Below, one piece after another: positions 9,452-9,504 of a stretch of DNA of 9,504 bases (positions are counted from its first letter, which is position 1; each line of letters opens with the position of its first letter). This DNA is from an uncultured Verrucomicrobiota bacterium. GTDB taxonomy: Bacteria; Verrucomicrobiota; Kiritimatiellia; CAIVKH01. The notes beneath the pieces are model-generated. The model had not been told where the DNA came from. It made no database searches and worked only from the letters and a program-made list of their open reading frames with translations. The DNA lies in NCBI GenBank assembly GCA_937894535.1, contig CALBHI010000485.1, positions 1 to 9,504 of the forward strand, written 5' to 3'. Made by a program: the position numbers and the translations under genes.

Positions 9452-9504
9452 TCATGCGCGCCACGACGAACCCTGCAGCGTTTTTCGCAGCATGCGGGCC
9501 AAGG
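9452..9504 (-). CDS. Possible C-terminal end of a leftward gene cut by the right edge
   Basis: On the minus strand an open frame enters from the edge and reads LARMLRKTLQGSSWRA before a TGA at 9454-9452, leaving 4 nt before the family 4 glycosyltransferase start. Its third codon positions are mostly G or C and the basic, Trp-containing end is protein-like. A second open frame ending in MMA and stopping at 9444, with an ATGA overlap to the next gene, is the alternative. Either would mean the glycosyltransferase is an internal operon gene. Too little is visible to assign a family. Confidence 0.3.
   Translation of the reverse strand, partial: LARMLRKTLQGSSWRA

Overview
This GC-rich window reads as a chromosomal segment of a Gram-negative (LPS-bearing) bacterium. 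The combination of a very large PEP-carboxykinase-like protein, a DUF6941-like small protein and LPS-type glycan genes fits Verrucomicrobiota (Opitutales-like), but that placement is inferred from family content and composition. No rRNA, tRNA, CRISPR array, insertion sequence or phage gene was found.

Layout. Positions 1-159 may hold the C-terminal end of a gene entering from the left. From 297 on there is a recognisable promoter, a ribosome binding site, and a 1142-aa gene (331-3759, +). I read this as a PPi-type (diphosphate) phosphoenolpyruvate carboxykinase homologue, probably a stand-alone central-metabolism gene. It converges tail to tail, with a 22-bp gap, on a 144-aa DUF6941-like gene (3782-4216, -). 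Upstream of that, on the same strand, lies a family 2 glycosyltransferase (4296-5210, -).

A 142-bp divergent intergenic region (5211-5352) separates the glycosyltransferase from a rightward pair. The first gene of the pair is a 724-aa two-domain protein (5353-7527), with an LPS-kinase-like N-terminal domain fused to a TIM-barrel glycoside-hydrolase-like C-terminal domain. The second is a sulfotransferase (7524-8342), joined to it by a 4-bp ATGA overlap. The pair converges on a family 4 glycosyltransferase (8362-9447, -), which follows closely on what looks like the tail of another leftward gene at the right edge.

How the genes may work together. The genes from 4296 to the right edge form a cell-surface glycan module: two glycosyltransferases, a sugar kinase-like domain, a carbohydrate-active barrel and a sulfotransferase. 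The simplest reading is assembly and phosphate/sulfate decoration of LPS core or another envelope polysaccharide. The most notable items are the kinase/glycosidase-like fusion, in which the barrel seems to lack its usual acid/base Glu, its overlap-coupled sulfotransferase, and -10-like elements so close to several start codons that leaderless transcripts are likely.
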